Below, piece after piece: positions 43,233 to 53,975 of a DNA stretch of 64,000 nucleotides (position 1 is its first letter; each line of letters starts with the position of its first letter). The position numbers and the translations under genes were made by a program. Where the stretch lies: positions 239,535,546 to 239,599,545 of the forward strand of contig CM037878.1 of the NCBI GenBank assembly GCA_021292165.1, written 5' to 3'. The stretch is from Shinisaurus crocodilurus. Its lineage: Eukaryota; Chordata; Lepidosauria; Squamata; Shinisauridae. Under the pieces are notes generated by a model, which saw only the letters and a program-made list of their open reading frames with translations, searched no databases and was not told the origin of the DNA.

Positions 43233-43934
43233 TATATTTTAAAGCAATCTACAACACTGACCATCACATCTTGTGGCAGCAAATTGATTATGCATTGTGT
43301 GAAGAAGTATTGTGTAACTGAGGGATAATTGTGAAATGCTGCTCCTTGCTAGAAGAAGAGGTTGCAGCAGCAGAACCACTGCTAGGATGACTTTCCCAGA
43401 ATTATATTATCTAATATCTTATCTATTATAATTATTATATTATATATTATTTTATAATACTTTAAAAGTGGCTTTTGTAATATTTTTTTTACTTTACTTA
43501 AACCCTTAATTGTTGATATCTGGTGTTTTTCATGGGGGGGGGGTGTCATTGCTTGCAGGGCAATCCCTTTCTTTTTGTTTTAAAATTGTCAGGATTGGCA
43601 CAAATTCAACAGGTGAAGCTTACCCACCCCACACACCCCCAAACACAGAGCTTCAGAGAGAAGGGGAAGTTTCTTGCATTTCCTTCTGACACTGTAAAGT
43701 CACCTGTTAGAGGCAAAGAGTCATCTCTGTTAGGAAATAAAATCTGTGGCAATATAAAGATAGGAATCATGTGATAAATTCCCTCATTCACCTATCCGTA
43801 GGTCCAGGCCAGCTGGTGCTGCCTCAGCCTCCTTTTCTTTTCACCCAGCAGAGGCAGCAGGTAGAGCATGCACGCGTAGGCGCGCGCACATCATCTGTTC
43901 CCTCCCTGCTTAGAGCCTAAGCAGAGCTACCCAT
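43233..43934. other. No recognisable gene (43233-43934)
   Basis: Contains an AT-rich self-complementary TATATTATT stretch at about 43405-43460 and a G-run at 43534-43542. Confidence 0.35.
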
Positions 43935-44007
43935 AAAGGGTCCATGGGCAAAATTGCAGCTTAGCTAAACGTTTTAGCTTAGCTTCAATTTTGCCCATGG
44001 TCCCTTT
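43935..44007. repeat. 73-bp near-perfect hairpin
   Basis: The left arm AAAGGGTCCATGGGCAAAAT then TGCAGCTTAGCTAAA pairs with TTTTAGCTTAGCTTCAATTT then TGCCCATGGTCCCTTT around a 2-4-base loop, with about three mismatches. It may be the core of a small MITE. Confidence 0.85.
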
Positions 44008-44079
44008 AAGAGCAAAGTAGCTTGAGGGAGGCAGGGGAATTCAGGACTCTGCATAACAAAGTGAGAAGCCATGGTGGCT

Positions 44080-44275
44080 TAAGGGTTTTTCGGGATGGTC
44101 TTGGGGCAGTTGGAGACTATGCAGTTGCTGGGGAACATGAGCAGGAGGGTGCTATTGTCCTTGTGTCCTACTTGTGGGCTTCCCATAGGTATCTGGTTAG
44201 CCACTGTGTGAACAGAGTGCTGGACTAGATAGGCCTTGGTCTGATCCAGCACAGCTCTTCTTATGTTCTTATATT
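44080..44275 (+). mobile_element. CR1 3' end
   Basis: GGGGAACATGAGCAGGAGGG then GTTAGCCACTGTGTGAACAG, CTGGACTAGATAGGCCTTGG and CTTCTTATGTTCTTATA match the CR1 3' UTR at 24375-24510. Confidence 0.88.
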
Positions 44276-44767
44276 TTCTGTCTCCCAAGCAAGTCCTGCT
44301 TCCAGAGTTTGATCTCATTGATCAACTCTTGCAGGAAACAGTGTAAGAGGTCCAAAAATACCTGGGGCCCAGGTCAACTGCAGTTCTCCTCTGTTGCTCC
44401 TGGCATGCAGATTGGATCTCCCTATCTTATCCTCATTCCTGGCTTATTTGTTGACTATGCACATGCTTGCTTGTGTGTTGGGTTGGGTTGGACCTGGCAT
44501 CTGACTTTCTGCCTTGACTCACTCTGAGCTACACTCCTACTTGGCTGTTCTATTCGATCCCAGCTTCTGATCTCATGCAGGGATCTTCCAGACAGGGGTT
44601 TTAAGTTGCTATTGGCTTGCCTTGATAGCGGGGTTTTGTTTTTGTTTTTACTGCCCCCATGATGTCATTAGTCTCCTACAGTTGTTCCATGTCATTCCGT
44701 GTTCCCCCACACACACCACAGCTTCTCCTGTATTTTCTCACACTGGGAAAATAAGTTGTAATTATTT
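44276..44767. other. No recognisable feature (44276-44767)
   Basis: Nothing delimited. Confidence 0.3.
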
Positions 44768-44772
44768 TCTGG

Positions 44773-45667
44773 TGTGAAGAAAAGAGCCTTTGGGGGTTCC
44801 TACATGCACACACACACACACACACACGCCTCCTCATGTGTAAACCAAGTAAGGCCGGTTGGGGGCTGGGAGGAGGCGAAATGTGCATAAAGTATCTAGT
44901 CAGTGACCCGGCTTTCAGATGTAAATGTCATGAGTCATGAGTTCCCCTCCCTGCCTGGCCAGGTGAAGTTCATCCTGATTGACTAAGAAGCAGCGGAGCT
45001 ACAGAAAGGAGGAGGGGAGGGGGGGAAAGGTATATTTCCCAAAGTGTGGATTTTGTTCTTGGTCTTTGTCGTCACGTGGTTGCTGGGTTTGGAGCAATGG
45101 CGGCAAGCCACACAGAGGTCCAAGCCTTCGGGTGGCCTCAGGATCCGACCCTAGGTAGCTCCTGGTGAAATTAGCTGAATGAGGGCTTTGGCAAGGCAAG
45201 CCTTGTGGAGGGCTACCCATCTCGGACCTTCGGGTAGGTGTGTAGTCTTCCCGGGCAGCAAGGCTGTGCTGGACCCAACCCTGGAAGAGAACTGACCCCC
45301 AGGTAACTAGTTGTGTGCCTGGGAGATATAAGGAATCAGTAGGATTTGTTATTTTGTAGCTTTACTCTGTGTACCAAAGTGTCTCTCTATTTCGTGTCCT
45401 TCCCTCATTTCCCACCTTTTGTGTAATATGCTACCTGAAATAAACCTCCTTTGGTTTTTTTACCCCACATGGTGTTTGTGGATTGCTCTGTGGTTCCAGC
45501 AACTAAATCCAGGTTACTGACAAAGGCAAGTCCCTACTGCAATTCAAGTAGAATTGCAGACAGCAGAGGCTGGCAGTCTGGTACCTTGAGATTTCTGGGG
45601 GTCTTGGGTCCTTTGGGGTAGGAAAGGGTGGGTTGTGGCGGGTCAGCAAGCCCCCCCTTCCTCCAGA
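44773..45667 (+). mobile_element. 5' LTR of a non-coding LTR retrotransposon
   Basis: Starts TGTGAAGAAAAGAG and ends CCTTCCTCCAGA (the other LTR ends ...CCACA, so the final CA has mutated here). Target duplication TCTGG precedes it at 44768-44772. It contains an AC repeat at 44809-44828, a GAGATATAAGGA TATA-like site near 45325 and AATAAA at 45439-45444. It aligns over its whole length with 47551-48495, except for a ~40-bp stretch absent here after AAAGTATC (near 44897). Confidence 0.94.
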
Positions 45668-45693
45668 TGGTGGCAAGCGCTGGGATTCAAAAC
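45668..45693 (+). other. Primer binding site, leucine-tRNA-like
   Basis: TGGTGGCAAGCGCTGGGATT begins immediately after the LTR. It resembles the complement of a tRNA-Leu 3' end (TGGTGGCAGCGGTGGGATTC, from memory) with one inserted base and one or two mismatches. The tRNA identity is tentative. Confidence 0.55.
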
Positions 45694-46947
45694 TGGACCA
45701 CAGAGTGGGTGCACGTGGGCAAATAGGGAATAGAGAGACTTTGGCACATGGGTAGAGGTTTGTTATTTTTTAGAGATTGAAGTGTGAGATTGAGCCTCAG
45801 GGAAAACGTTCAGATTGCTTGGCAGTCTGTGGAAGCCTAGCTGCCAGCGGGGAGCGTTGAAGGCAAGAAATCTCAACTGTGGAGTGAGTAAGCGGAGGCA
45901 GATCCTACCATCCCCATCGAATGCAAGAAGTCTGTGGCTGGGGGAAGGCGGCTGTGTGATCCAAGAGAACCAGAGCTGGGGGAGCCCTGGCAAGGCAAGA
46001 AATAGGCTGTGTGTGCGTGTCCCAGAGGCTGGGAGCAGCAGTTGCCAGTGAGTAAGCGGAGGAGGATCCTACCCATCGAGTGCAAGAAGCGGGTGAGCAG
46101 ATGGTGGCTGTGTGAGTCTGGAAGAGCCCGGGCAAAGAGAAGAAGAAATAGTGTGTGTGCGTGCGCGTGTGTTTCAGGAGGAAGAGCAGAAGACCAGAAA
46201 ACCTCTCTTAAGAGACTGGTGAGCAAAACGTTGAATTTTGGGACAGCGTTTGGTGAGTGATTTTTGTTGTGCTATGTGCCCCAGAGGAGTCGTCCAGACT
46301 TTGGGGAGGGAAGGCACAGTCCTGCCCTACATCTCTCCCAAGGGAGAAGGACTCAGATTTTGAACTTGGACTGTCCAGTTGCTCTTGGGGGGGGGGGCAT
46401 GGTGAGTGACCAGGCTAAGCAGCAGCAAGCAGAGGGGGGCAGACATCAGAACACCCCCCCCCAGAAAAAGAGACTTTGTCCCTGTGCTGCCGAAGGGGAG
46501 GGCTGAAAGAAGCAGAAGGACAAAGGAATTTCCCTCCAGGTGTCTCCAGCGAGAAGAAAAGAGGACTGAGATTGGGGGTTGATTAAAGCCAATGAAAACT
46601 GTTAAATTGTTGCTGGAGGGGAGGGGACGGGTGATCCAAGTGTATTTGTGTTGTCTTGTCCCCAAAGTGCAAAAATTAGTCCAAAACTGTATCAAGTCAA
46701 TTGGAAGTAATGTATGATGTAATGATAATGTGAAGCCAGAAATCTGCATGTGTTCAAAGTGCCTCAGGGCAGGGAAGAGTTGCCAGAGAAAAATCAGTCA
46801 GAGGCGAGAGAACAAAGCAGAAGTCTAAAAGGAATGTTAGAGGCGGGAAGCCCTCTAACAGCTAGAAGATTGCCAGGCTGTGTGTTCTAGCCGCCTGAGT
46901 AGAGCCTCCATGGCTCAGCATTTAATTCTGAGGGAAACAGTCATCCC

Positions 46948-47110
46948 ATTCATGTCATTGGGTAGAAGGTGCCACAAGCAAGCCTTTGGAAAAAAGGGGT
47001 GGTGTATTCATGTCATTGGGTGGTGGGTGCCACCAGCAAGCCTTTGGAAAAAGGGGAGGTGTATTCATGTCGTTAGGTAGAGGGTGGCAGAAGCAAGCCT
47101 TTGAAAGCAA
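46948..47110 (+). repeat. Three-unit tandem repeat, ~57 bp each
   Basis: ATTCATGTCATTGGGT-like starts at 46948, 47006 and 47062, each followed by GTGCCACAAGCAAGCCTTTG or a close variant and a G-rich AAAAAGGGG. Confidence 0.88.
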
Positions 47111-47540
47111 ACATAAAGGCAAATTGAAGAGTCACAGTTCAGTCAGCAATCTGCCCCCTACAGGCTTGTGTGAGAAGCAGCAACCCTAGAAAGTTTTTAG
47201 ACAGAGTGCCAGTCAGGCAACAGAAGGGTTGGGGTTCCCATTTGAATTGTATATGATGTTTCTTGTGTATGCAAACTGATGTAATGCAAACCTGTAAACT
47301 TCTGATTGATGGTTATCGATTATTGTTTTGCTGTTTTGATGTTTAAGGAGCTTTAAGATTTAAGATTTAAAGCTTTAAGATGTTTAAAATTGTAGTTAAT
47401 GTGTTTTGATGTTTTTGTTGTGTTTTGTGTGTATAAGTGAAGAAAGGTGTACTACTAGTAGAAAGCTAGCGCAAGCTCTTTTCTTTTTAAGTTAGTGTAG
47501 ATGAAATGAGAGGGTTAACCCCTCAGTTCATCTTTTCCCA

Positions 47541-47550
47541 AAGGGAGGGG
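47541..47550 (+). other. Polypurine tract
   Basis: AAGGGAGGGG lies directly before the TGTGAAG start of the 3' LTR, the expected position for plus-strand priming. Confidence 0.85.
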
Positions 47551-47584
47551 TGTGAAGAAAAGAGCCTTTGGGGGTTCCTACATG

Positions 47585-47615
<31 letters not shown>

Positions 47616-48495
47616 GCCTCCTCATGTGTAAACCAAGTAAGGCCGGTTGGGGGCTGGGAGGAGGCGAAATGTGCATAAAGTATCGGATTGGGCATGGTGC
47701 CTGAAAGTCCTGAAAAGCCGGTCAAGTCAGTGACCCAGCTTTCAGATGCAAATGTCATGAGTCATGAGTTCCCCTCCCTGCCTGGCAGGGTGAAGTTCAT
47801 CCTGATTGGCTAAGAAGCAGCGGAGCTACAGAAAGGAGGAGGGGAGGGGGGAAAAGGTATATTTCCCAAAGTGTGGGTTTTGTTCTTGGTCTTTGTCGTC
47901 ACGTGGTTGCTGGGTGTGGAGCAATGGCGACAAGCCACGCAGAGGTCCAAGCCTTCGGGCAGCCTCAGGATCCGACCCTAGGTAGCTCCTGGTGAAATTA
48001 GCTGAATGAGGGCTTTGGCAAGGCAAGCCTTGTGGAGGGCTACCCATCTCGGACCTTCGGGTAGGTGTGTAATCTTCCCGGGCAGCAAGGCTGTGCTGGA
48101 CCCAACCCTGGAAGAGAACTGACCCCCAGGTAACTAGTTGTGTGCCTGGGAGATATAAGGAATCAGTAGGATTTGTTATTTTGTAGCTTTACTCTGTGTA
48201 CCAAAGTGTCTCTCTATTTCGTGTCCTTCCCTCATTTCCCACCTTTTGTGTAATATGCTACCTGAAATAAACCTTCTTTGGTTTTTTACCCCACATGGTG
48301 TTTGTGGATTGCTCTGTGGTTCCAGCAACTAAATCCAGATTACTGACAAAGGCAAGTCCCTGAACAGAGATTCAAGTAGGATTGCAGACAGCAGAGGCTG
48401 GCAGTCTGGTACCTTGAGAGTCTGGGGGTCTTGGGTCCTTTGGGGTAGGAAAGGGTGGGTTGTGGTGGGTTAGCCAGCCCCCCCCTTCCTCCACA
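47551..48495 (+). mobile_element. 3' LTR of the non-coding LTR retrotransposon
   Basis: Starts TGTGAAGAAAAGAG and ends CCTTCCTCCACA, followed by TCTGG (48496-48500), the same 5 bp that precede the 5' LTR. It contains an AC repeat, AATAAA at 48266-48271 and the ~40-bp segment GGATTGGGCATGGTGCCTGA... missing from the 5' LTR. Otherwise the two LTRs differ at only scattered sites, so the insertion is fairly young. Confidence 0.95.
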
Positions 48496-48500
48496 TCTGG

Positions 48501-48915
48501 TATGCCATGATCCACCAAAAAAAGAGCTAACCTCTAGTCTATTATTTGAAACCATGATTTGAAGTGGATTTGCCAGTCATGGTTTTGAGGCAATCCAGGT
48601 TAATGTGAACCATAATTTGTCTGATTTGGATGCCATGGTAAATTATAGGTAGAAGAATTGGTGTACCAGAGGGGAAGGAGGGGTGTGTGTGAGCCTGTGG
48701 CATGTTTCCAGTCCTCCAAATGCTTTAGTAACCAGTGCATTGATGTGTCATAGTAGGACAGCTGTTCTATCACCTTGCCCACCCATTTCGGTCTGTAAGA
48801 GAATCAAATGTTTAGCTGTTGCCAATAACCATCTAGATCTGAAATGGAATGAAATGACCAGACCCAAACACAACTTAAAATTAAAGCTATCATGCTACAA
48901 ACACAAATTATTATT
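48501..48915. other. Interspersed-repeat-like sequence, not classified (48501-48915)
   Basis: Contains ACCATGATTTGAAGTGGATT and GTGAACCATAATTTG, words seen in other 'aaccatggtt'-rich elements, but no ends could be set. The LTR element inserted at its left edge. Confidence 0.35.
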
Positions 48916-48916
48916 T

Positions 48917-48943
48917 TATGTATGTATGTATGTATGTATGTAT
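48917..48943. repeat. (TATG)n microsatellite at SINE tail
   Basis: Tetranucleotide run at the 3' end of the minus-strand SINE. Confidence 0.9.
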
Positions 48944-49180
48944 TTTTACATTTACATCCCACCTTTTTTCCTCTCTTGCAAGGAACCCAAGATGGCTTAC
49001 ATAGTCCCCCTCCTCTCCATTTTATCCTCACAACAACCCTGTGAGATAAGTCAGGCTGAGAGTCAGTGACTGGCCCAAAGTCACTCAGTGAGCTTCATGG
49101 TTGAGTGCGGGCTAGAACCCATATCTCCCAACTCCCAGTCCAACACTCTCACCACTACAGCACACTGGTTCTATGAGCTG
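48944..49180 (-). mobile_element. tRNA-derived SINE with L2-type tail, full length
   Basis: In reverse complement: ACCAGTGTGCTGTAGTGGTG (head), TGGGTTCTAGCCC (B box region), CACTGAGTGACTTTGGGCCA, and a tail ending TTGGGTTCCTTGCAAGAGAG then AAAAAAGGTGGGATGTAAAT. Confidence 0.9.
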
Positions 49181-49184
49181 GCAC

Positions 49185-50034
49185 TGTGAGCTGGTTCATA
49201 CATTTACCTTGCCAAGGATTGCCATTCTGTGGCCGAAGGTGCAGGTGTGTTTATGCTCATCGTTGTACACATACGGCTTTGTGTGAACCAGGCTCCCCAC
49301 ACATAGCCCATATGCCTGGAGGCCCAGATTAAATGACTTGTCCCCTCATTAAAAGTGGGGTGGGGAGAAATTACACTAATCAGGCCTATGCAGGGCCCGC
49401 CCAGGGTTTATTGCTGCCCTAAGCAAAGAAGAATCTGCACAGGATCAGGATGTTACTGTAGATAACCAGCCACCCAGCTGCTGAAGTCCCTGCAGTGTTT
49501 TAGTAGATTTGCTCCAATCCGGCATCATCCTTTGATTTTAAGGCCATGGGTATTGGGTAATATATTGGGGGGGGGGGAGAGCTGTTCTCTGCAAAATAGT
49601 AGCCTTGTTTTGCAGCATGACACAGAACAAGCATTCAACATCCAGCTAATTACAGGCAGAACATGAGGCAGGTTTTACTGTTAATGGTAGCAACTTTGAC
49701 ATCTGTGAGAGAAAGGGACTTGCCAGCTTGTTCTTTTTCACTGGCATCGAGTGCAACGGGGCAATGTTAAGTTTGCAGCTTTGGCAGACTTCCTGGAATA
49801 GTACAAACACTTATGAGATCCCACAACTCTTACTCGATCTATAAATGCCGCTCTTGTGTGGGCAACAGGTTCAAGGCTCAGATTCCTTATGGCAGCAACT
49901 CACTGCTATTTTTGCATGGACTCACATGAGCCTCACTCTTGGCATTGAAGTTCCCAGCAATAATAAAGGCAACCATAATCTATCATGTTGCAACACTTCC
50001 CTGCTCCCCTGCGCAATCTGTTATAGGAAACCTC
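49185..50034. other. No supportable gene (49185-50034)
   Basis: A scrap at 49392 (CAGGGCCCGCCCAGGGTTTA) resembles one end of a hAT element, but I find no partner. G-run at 49567-49576. Confidence 0.35.
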
Positions 50035-50128
50035 TTTATTTTTATTTTTATTATTATATTTATACCCCGCCTTTTTTCCTGCAAGGAACCCAAGGCAGAT
50101 TACACAATCCTCCTCCTCCTCTCCATCA
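50035..50128 (-). mobile_element. tRNA-derived SINE, 3' half only
   Basis: TTTATACCCCGCCTTTTTTC then CTGCAAGGAACCCAAGGCAG and CCTCCTCCTCTCCAT is the antisense tail of the 14296 family, cut off before the tRNA head. Confidence 0.82.
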
Positions 50129-50528
50129 GCTTCCAGGCTCACCCAGTTCTCTTCAAGAATTAGTTAGGTACAAATATACTCTTCTTGTGTGCAGAATAAC
50201 TCTTGCATTCAGAATTCCAAAGGTGAAAAGGATTCCAATAGGACTAAACTCCATGCTACATTAAAAGCCCAATGGAGAGGCACCAACAGGCCTTTGAAAA
50301 CCCCTCCTTCCAGGCTGGTCTGGCAGTCTAAGCAACTTATCCCATTTGATCATAACACAGGCTCTCTCTCTCTCGCCTCCTACCAGACCTGCCCTGCTTC
50401 ACTTCACCTCACCTATCCTATCTGGTATTTGACCTCCAGCATGTCCATTACTATGTCTCCTGTCTGTAGCCCTTGGGTTCTGTTTGCCTGATCCACTCCA
50501 GTGTTGTAGCAGAGCAAGAACTTATAGA
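50129..50528. other. No recognisable feature (50129-50528)
   Basis: Nothing delimited. Confidence 0.3.
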
Positions 50529-51607
50529 CTGGGTTCACACGACACGACAACCCATTGTAGATTGTTACCCACAATGCGTTGTCATGTCGTGCAAACCCAG
50601 ACTGATTTCCCCAGGGTTGGCTTGTTCATGGGCAACAAGCCACCCCAACAACCCAGACTCTATATACCTGTATACTTTCCTGCCAAAAATAAAATTTGTT
50701 TAACCCTTTCTAAATCCCCGCTGTAAAATGGTGCGTTACCTTTGAAAGCTGTCAAAGGTAACTACTCCAGTAAAATGGGGTGGCTCGCACTTTTGCATGT
50801 TCCTGAGGTGGTAGAATCTCAGGAACAAGTGCAAAAGTGAGGGCACCTTTGGGACACATGAGTCCCCAACCCCCTCCCCAAGGATTTTGCTACAATGGGG
50901 GGGTTGAATGATGCACCACCCCCTTTTCACGAGCTAAGATCACTCATGCCTTTGGTTACATTTGACAGCTCATCTTTCAACAGCTGTCAGATGTAACCAA
51001 AGGGAAAAATAAACTTACCTGCTGCCTCTGTGGGGCAATGCCCAGGGTGGGTACCTGCTGGATTTTGCAGGTACCTGCTGGACTTTGCACCTGAGGCTCT
51101 CCATTCCTGCATCCATGCAACTACAAACATCCACAGTTGTGCAAGTGTGGGTAAGATATTTTTTAAAATAATAATTTTCACAAATATTTGTGAAAATTAA
51201 GAGGGAATTTTTTTTTTAATGCTTGGCAACCACAGGCAGCCCCTCCAAGGTGCTGCTTGGGCACTTTGACGGGACTGTCTGTAGTTGTCAAACAGGGATC
51301 GCAAAAGCCTGCTTGACAGCTGGCTTTCACAATCTGAAGGAAAAAAGACGTTTAAATGGAAAAAAGCTGCAGCGAGCCTGAAACAGCTTGTGATCATGGC
51401 GAGGAGTAGGGATACAACTCTATCCTCCTGCAGTATCCCCTGGGATACCCACAGGAGGACTGAGGGGGGGGGGAGGGGAAGGGAGGAAGCCAACATCCCA
51501 CAGTGACCCTGATCTTCTGTTGGGTGCACTGTGGGTTGTTCTCACAACAACCAACTCATCTTGGCTTATTGCCGGGGTGGGTTAGCATGATGTGTGAATG
51601 TGCCCAT
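50529..51607. mobile_element. ~1.08-kb DNA transposon-like element with ~28-bp TIRs
   Basis: The left end CTGGGTTCACACGACACGAC then AACCCA and right end TGGGTTAGCATGATGTGTGA then ATGTGCCCA are imperfect inverted repeats. The interior has several self-complementary blocks (GAAAGCTGTCAAAGGTAACT; TTTGACAGCTCATC with AACAGCTGTCAGATG). No transposase. Relatives at 51744 and 59552. Confidence 0.7.
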
Positions 51608-51743
51608 AGGGTTAAATCACTGGGAATTTCTGATTAGCAAGGACAGTTATGTCATCTGCAGCCCCCCCAGATTTCCCTGTTCCCTCTGTAATCCTCACAG
51701 TAGCTGAGGGGGGGGGGGAATGATTTCCCCCAGCAACCATATA

Positions 51744-51892
51744 TTGACCAGGTTTGCACGATCACAGAAGGGTAAATAAGCAACCATGGCTTATTTCTCC
51801 CTCCACGCATGCCTGTCACATGCAAGGGGGATTAGCATAATTATCCTCAGCAACACAGTTTGTCATGTCATGCAAACCCAGCTAGAGTGGCT
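51744..51892. mobile_element. Short relative of the 50529 element
   Basis: Left GACCAGGTTTGCACGATCAC and right GTCATGTCATGCAAACCCAG are inverted. CACACATGACAAC-like words are shared with 50529 and 59552. Adjacent AAGCTACCCAGAACCCATGG may belong to a second half-element. Confidence 0.55.
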
Positions 51893-52545
51893 TGTTGCCA
51901 TGGGTAACAAGCTACCCAGAACCCATGGGTCACAAGCTTGGCCAGACCTAACATTCCCCCACTTACACATCAAGGAAGTCAGGATTAAAGTCCTCCACAG
52001 GTTAACCACAACCCTGTCTTCCTTCAAGATGTTAAAGTGTGTTCAACTATGTGAACAATTAAAAAAAAAAAAAAAAAAAAAAAAGCTAAGCTGAAGAGGT
52101 TTATTTTTTCCAGTGTGTGTCTGAAAAGAAACCAGCAGTGTCTCGGTTGCTCTGTTTAGGTTATTTCCTAAGCAGCTGAGGATTCCTCCACAATAACAGA
52201 AAAGAATCTAAGAGAAGAAACTGCAGCTGTGGCTAATGCGGACTGCTTTTTACGAGATATGGAACTCTTTCTGCCATTCCTTAGCCCTTGTTTATTTGTT
52301 TGACTGTTGCATTTCCAAGGAGAAGCCACCTTGGTAAATAGATATGCGGCCCACCCACAGTGCATGTTCCCCTCTCCTCCTGCAGAAATTTTAGTGGTTT
52401 ATTTAGCAATATCTATATATTTTTAATGCTACAGAGGAAGCTAAGATGGTTGACGGCGGCTGCATGGAGACAAAATGTGAAAGAACAGTGGCCATTTCCA
52501 AACTCTCTTGCAACAATTACATGTTTAGGAGCCAAATGTTTAGTG
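51893..52545. other. No recognisable gene (51893-52545)
   Basis: Includes a 24-base poly-A run at 52061-52084. Nothing else delimited. Confidence 0.35.
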
Positions 52546-52679
52546 CAGTGTTCTCCAACCATGGGTCCCCAGATGTTTTTGGCCTACAGCTCCCAGCATG
52601 CCCCAGCCAGCGTTGGCTGGGGCATGCTGGGAGCTGTAGGCCAAAAACATCTGGGGACCCAAGGTTGGAGAACACTGGT
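52546..52679. mobile_element. Near-perfect palindromic MITE
   Basis: Arms of about 63 bp with about two mismatches: AGTGTTCTCCAACCATGGGT then CCCCAGATGTTTTTGGCCTA and CAGCTCCCAGCATGCCCCAG on the left, and the complement on the right ending GGTTGGAGAACACTGG. The loop is only a few bases (AGCGTTGGC). Confidence 0.93.
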
Positions 52680-52889
52680 TTAGTGCTTCAGGTCCCCCTG
52701 TTGTACACTGGGAGGTTTCCCTTTTTCCTAGTATTAATTCAGGAAAAACCTTTTGTAGCATTTGAATCAGGCAAAGTTTCTTTCCCAGGCCTGACCCATG
52801 ACTGATTGGGAAGTTGCTCTCTTAAAACTTGGTGAGGTAACGGACATCTCTGCTCAGCTGGTTGATTGTTGGTTCTCTGATTTTAAATG

Positions 52890-53050
52890 TTTTTTGGGGG
52901 TTTTTTTGACATTTTTTTTATTGAATTTTCCAAAACAACATTTGGCTTCCGCCTCATTGTCTGACAAACATTACCAATCCTTATCCAATATATAAGTTTC
53001 TTCAATTTTCACATAATGAATTTCTATCACCTTACCCATCTTCAGAAATC
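52890..53050 (-). mobile_element. L1 LINE 3' end, minus strand
   Basis: The reverse complement reads AAATGTTGTTTTGGAAAATT then CAATAAAAAAAATGTC, the usual L1 3' end in reptiles. Upstream sequence (minus) is AT-rich 3' UTR. Confidence 0.6.
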
Positions 53051-53094
53051 AAAACCAAAAGTTATTAAATCTGCAATTAAAACATTTAAGATTT

Positions 53095-53275
53095 TAAATG
53101 TTTTGATTGCAGATGTTTATATTTTGAATGTTTTTAACTGAGATGTTTTTCATTTTAAAAAAATATGTTTTAACTGTAGCTGTTTTGTATTTTTAATTGT
53201 TATGTTGTAAACAGCTTTGAGATGATGTTGTAGATATAGACAAGCAATCTATAAATTGACTAAATAAAGAAATCT
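53095..53275 (+). mobile_element. LINE 3' tail, plus strand
   Basis: TGTTATGTTGTAAACAGCTT then GAGATGATGTTGTAGATATA and TATAAATTGACTAAATAAAG is an L2-type 3' end. The upstream part is a run of TTTTAAATGTTTT-like words. Confidence 0.6.
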
Positions 53276-53607
53276 TTGGAGGATAGTGAAGTGGAAGAGG
53301 CAAAACCTATATATTAGATGTCCAGTTTTTCATGGCAGGGTTGGGAGATGCAGGTATTCCAAGGAATCGTGTGGGATAGCAAGGTTTTCTGTGATGGTGG
53401 TAGTTGATCCTTAGTGGATAATGGAGTGTGGTAAACCAAACTAGCCATTTATCTATAGCTTGCATGGTGACCAGTTCATTCCTTGGTCTGGAATTAACCC
53501 CCAGGTGCATTTTCCTTACATTTCTCTCCTGGGCTTGTCTGCACCTGAATGCACCTTTACCATGAGTTTTTGGATACCTGCGTTACCAAGCAGAATAAAC
53601 TCCACGC
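53276..53607. other. No recognisable feature (53276-53607)
   Basis: Nothing delimited. Confidence 0.3.
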
Positions 53608-53975
53608 AGGGCTTTTCTACACAAGGAATTTATTGTGCGCTCATCATTCCCCACTTGCGGTTGTTTCCAGGTTCTTTAGAAAACATCATGGCCCTCTAGT
53701 TTTGCTACTGTGTCTAACCAGCACTTTCAGCATGTTTTTTAGAGCAGGAAATACGAGGCCTTCAATTGTGAAAGCAAAAGAAAGCATGATTTCCTCTTGT
53801 GTATTTGTGCTATTCCACTATACCACAGTGACACCTAGAGGTTATGTAACAGAAATGCAGGAAAGGAAACACTTCTTGTGTAATGCTCAGATCTCAATTC
53901 TGCGACGAAACCGAAAGTAGATATAGTGGATTTAACAGCCGATTAACAGTCTCATGTAGAAAAGCTCTTTGATTG
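53608..53975. mobile_element. MITE with AGGGCTTTTCTACAC ends
   Basis: The left end AGGGCTTTTCTACACAAGG and right end CATGTAGAAAAGCTCT are inverted. The interior has CATGGCCCTCTAGTTTTGCT and GTGACACCTAGAGGTTATGT, typical of a common squamate MITE (from memory). No clear flanking duplication. Confidence 0.65.

Larger units (their letters stand above)
45668..47550 (+). mobile_element. Internal region of the LTR element, no retroviral genes
   Basis: About 1.9 kb between the LTRs. I find no gag, protease, reverse transcriptase, integrase or envelope motif in any frame; the longest frames are under 145 codons and overlap on both strands. The region includes duplicated AGTGAGTAAGCGGAGG blocks (45883 and 46047), a G-run at 46388 and a three-unit tandem repeat at 46948-47110. 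The element therefore looks non-autonomous, relying on enzymes of a related element, or else carries a large internal deletion. Confidence 0.85.

Noticed and set aside
46948..47110. CRISPR-like regular repeats
   Set aside because: Three adjacent tandem units without unique spacers, in an LTR element of a vertebrate genome. Not CRISPR.
49392..49440. Possible hAT left end (CAGGGCCCGCCCAGGG)
   Set aside because: No matching right end or duplication found within several kilobases.
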